In this document: one piece after another, positions 62,625 to 64,000 of the stretch | Layout: every line of letters begins with the position of its first letter | Numbering within the stretch: the stretch's first letter is position 1 | NCBI GenBank assembly: GCA_963930775.1 | Contig: OZ005694.1 | Location: 2,294,001-2,358,000, forward strand | From: Cliona cf. orientalis | Lineage: Eukaryota > Porifera > Demospongiae > Clionaida > Clionaidae | DNA length: 64,000 bases | Direction of reading: 5' to 3' | The notes under the pieces: generated by a model | Database searches by the model: none | Seen by the model: only the letters and a program-made list of their open reading frames with translations | Told to the model about the DNA's origin: nothing | Position numbers and translations under genes: made by a program

Positions 62625-63361
62625 ATGAGCGACCAACTTCGCCTGAGGGGGACGTTGAAGGGTCACGGTGGATGGGTGACTCAGATTGCCACCACTCCCA
62701 GCGTACCTGATATGATACTCTCGGCTTCGAGAGGTACGTACCCACATGTATCACAAATTAGGGATGGAGGATGAATTTTATCCTAGTGTACATTATTATG
62801 CAAGAGAGAGGTAGTGGAATAGTAAGAGGGGAGACAGTGTGTTACATGTGTGTGTCTGTGGGGTATGCGGTGTGATTGATCTGTACACTCACATCACTAA
62901 TGTTAATACCCTACGTGCTGACCTGCCTGTTCACGACCTTGCATGAGCAGAAAGCACATGGCCTGGTGTGGGTATGGTCGATAGGCGTGGCCAGAAAAAA
63001 GCAGAGGCATAATGGAGCCAGTTGTTCGACGATTCCGACAGATTCCCTGTGCTTATGAGTCACTCTGATGCCTGGATCTTCAGATCTGGCAATTTTTGTG
63101 TTGACGACAGACAGACAAAACCAATTGCTTTACCCCTTGCTGCGCATGTGTGCGCGGGGTAATTACACGTACATTGTATACTGTATTAATTTATGTGGAA
63201 GTTCCTCAATTGAATGAAGTATGTAAAGCATGTGAGAAAGAGAGAGAGAGGATTTGTGGGAGATTGAATTCTTGGCATGAAGAGGGGTGGACGTGAGTGG
63301 TTTATTACCAGTATGTCTGCATGAATGAGCTTGAACGACTAGTGTGTATGTCAGTCAGTGT

Positions 63362-63394
<33 letters not shown>

Positions 63395-64000
63395 TTGCAG
63401 AAAGAAGGATGGGTGGGTAGTTGTGTTCAGGTGGTGGTGTGATAAAGGAATGAGTTTGTGTGTGTGAGAGAAAGAGAGAGGGGTGGGAGGGAGAGCGAGA
63501 GGAGGAGGGAGGAAGAGAGAGACAGACACAGAGAGAAAGAGAGAAAGGGGAGAGAGATTAAATGTGAGGTAGATTCCAGTCTCCCTTCTCCCTCCTTCAG
63601 ACAAGACGATCATAGTGTGGAATTTGACTCGTGATGAGACCAACTACGGTATAGCCAAGCGCAGTCTCCATGGACACAACCACTTTGTCTCAGATGTTGT
63701 CATCAGCAGTGATGGACAGTTTGCTCTCTCTGGATCTTGGGATAGTACACTAAGGCTCTGGGACCTCAGCACGTGAGCAACAGTATTACCTGCACATGTG
63801 AAGCTTTATTTACGGTATACTTGAAAATTTTGGCTGGATAAAAGTTTCATCAAGCCCAGCTACCTTTGTGTAGCGAAAAGTTTGTGGAATATTTTTTCGC
63901 CAATGCAGTAATGGTTGCCATATCCTTATGCAATCTTCAACACAGGACAAACAATTAGCCTGATAAAAATTTTCACCAATGAGCAGGTGGCGAAATCAGC
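62625..64000 (+). CDS. RACK1: RACK1, WD-repeat ribosomal scaffold, first two exons (truncated by window)
   Basis: Binds the 40S subunit head near the mRNA exit and scaffolds kinases such as PKC; a seven-bladed WD40 propeller of about 315 aa. Exon 1 (62625-62733) starts with [20 protein letters not shown], and exon 2 (63601-63772) continues in frame with [17 protein letters not shown], then [20 protein letters not shown] and [15 protein letters not shown]. These are the conserved first two WD repeats (GH...WD dipeptides visible). Both junctions are GT-AG; 93 codons and two bases are present and the rest lies beyond the right edge. Intron 1 contains GA/GT microsatellites. Confidence 0.97.
63116..63165. 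repeat. Solo copy of the array-head palindrome
   Basis: TTTACCCCTTGCTGCGCATG followed by TGTGCGCGGGGTAA is an imperfect palindrome equivalent, in reverse, to the head of the tandem units at 22809-23965. RACK1 intron 1. Confidence 0.65.
63231..63580. repeat. GA- and GT-rich simple repeats, RACK1 intron 1
   Basis: AGAGAG, GTGTGT and GGGA/GAGA tracts reach close to the exon 2 acceptor region. The minus-strand frame over them is low complexity and not a gene. Confidence 0.9.
63811..64000. repeat. Dispersed repeat, second copy
   Basis: Same order of motifs as 52250-52470 (AGCCCAGCTAC, GTGGAATATTTTTTCGCC, GGTTGCCATATCC, TGCAATCTTCAACACAGGAC), continuing past the window end. Confidence 0.75.

Noticed and set aside
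62734-63600. snoRNA in RACK1 intron 1
   Set aside because: Vertebrate RACK1 introns host snoRNAs, but I saw no convincing C/D or H/ACA box arrangement here.

Overview
This is a 64-kb piece of metazoan nuclear DNA, AT-rich, with spliceosomal introns (53 nt up to several kb), eukaryotic housekeeping genes and dense DNA transposons. The small intergenic distances, divergent promoters, many Helitron-, hAT-, MULE- and pogo-type elements, and a local array of large beta-helix/multi-membrane-span proteins suggest a sponge (probably a demosponge). That assignment is inference from content, not from a marker comparison.

The left half (about 1-37 kb) is an accessory, transposon-battered region. It is built around repeated copies of one gene family on the minus strand: a signal peptide, a GGA-rich beta-helix ectodomain, a Cys-rich stalk and about 9-10 membrane spans. 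One copy (7694-14164) would be intact except that a 2.8-kb hAT transposon with its own spliced transposase gene interrupts the coding exon with an exact 8-bp target-site duplication. Copy B (about 15.1-15.8 kb) has lost its middle. Copy C (19.4-22.8 kb) carries several frameshifts, an internal deletion and an inverted 3' end. Short remnants lie at about 4.1, 6.4-6.7 and 32.5-33.0 kb. A MULE-like element with long terminal inverted repeats and a transposase carrying SWIM and PHD fingers sits at 16388-18991. A Helentron-like element of about 9.7 kb (OTU, HUH/Y2 Rep, PIF1-type helicase and endonuclease; several stops and frameshifts) appears to be inserted just upstream of copy C, because the 5' flank of copy C resumes on its far side near 32549. 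From 33 to 37 kb come a deleted pogo/Tigger-type element, a 1.4-kb foldback element with a nested MITE, and a second MITE copy inside a small open frame.

The right half (37.5-64 kb) is ordinary gene territory. It holds a complete 13-exon prolyl 4-hydroxylase alpha gene (minus strand), a divergent 4-exon histone H2A.Z gene (plus strand) sharing a short promoter with E2F- and CCAAT-like sites, a small unidentified divergent gene (minus) and an LRMDA-like leucine-rich-repeat gene (plus, 8 exons), and the first two exons of RACK1 running off the right edge. All three complete gene models close in frame across every junction I reconstructed. MITEs and purine/pyrimidine microsatellites fill the introns.

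There is no sign of a bacterial operon, a CRISPR array, a retrovirus or an rRNA/tRNA gene. The most interesting material is the gene-family graveyard with its datable nested insertions, and the structures of the individual elements.
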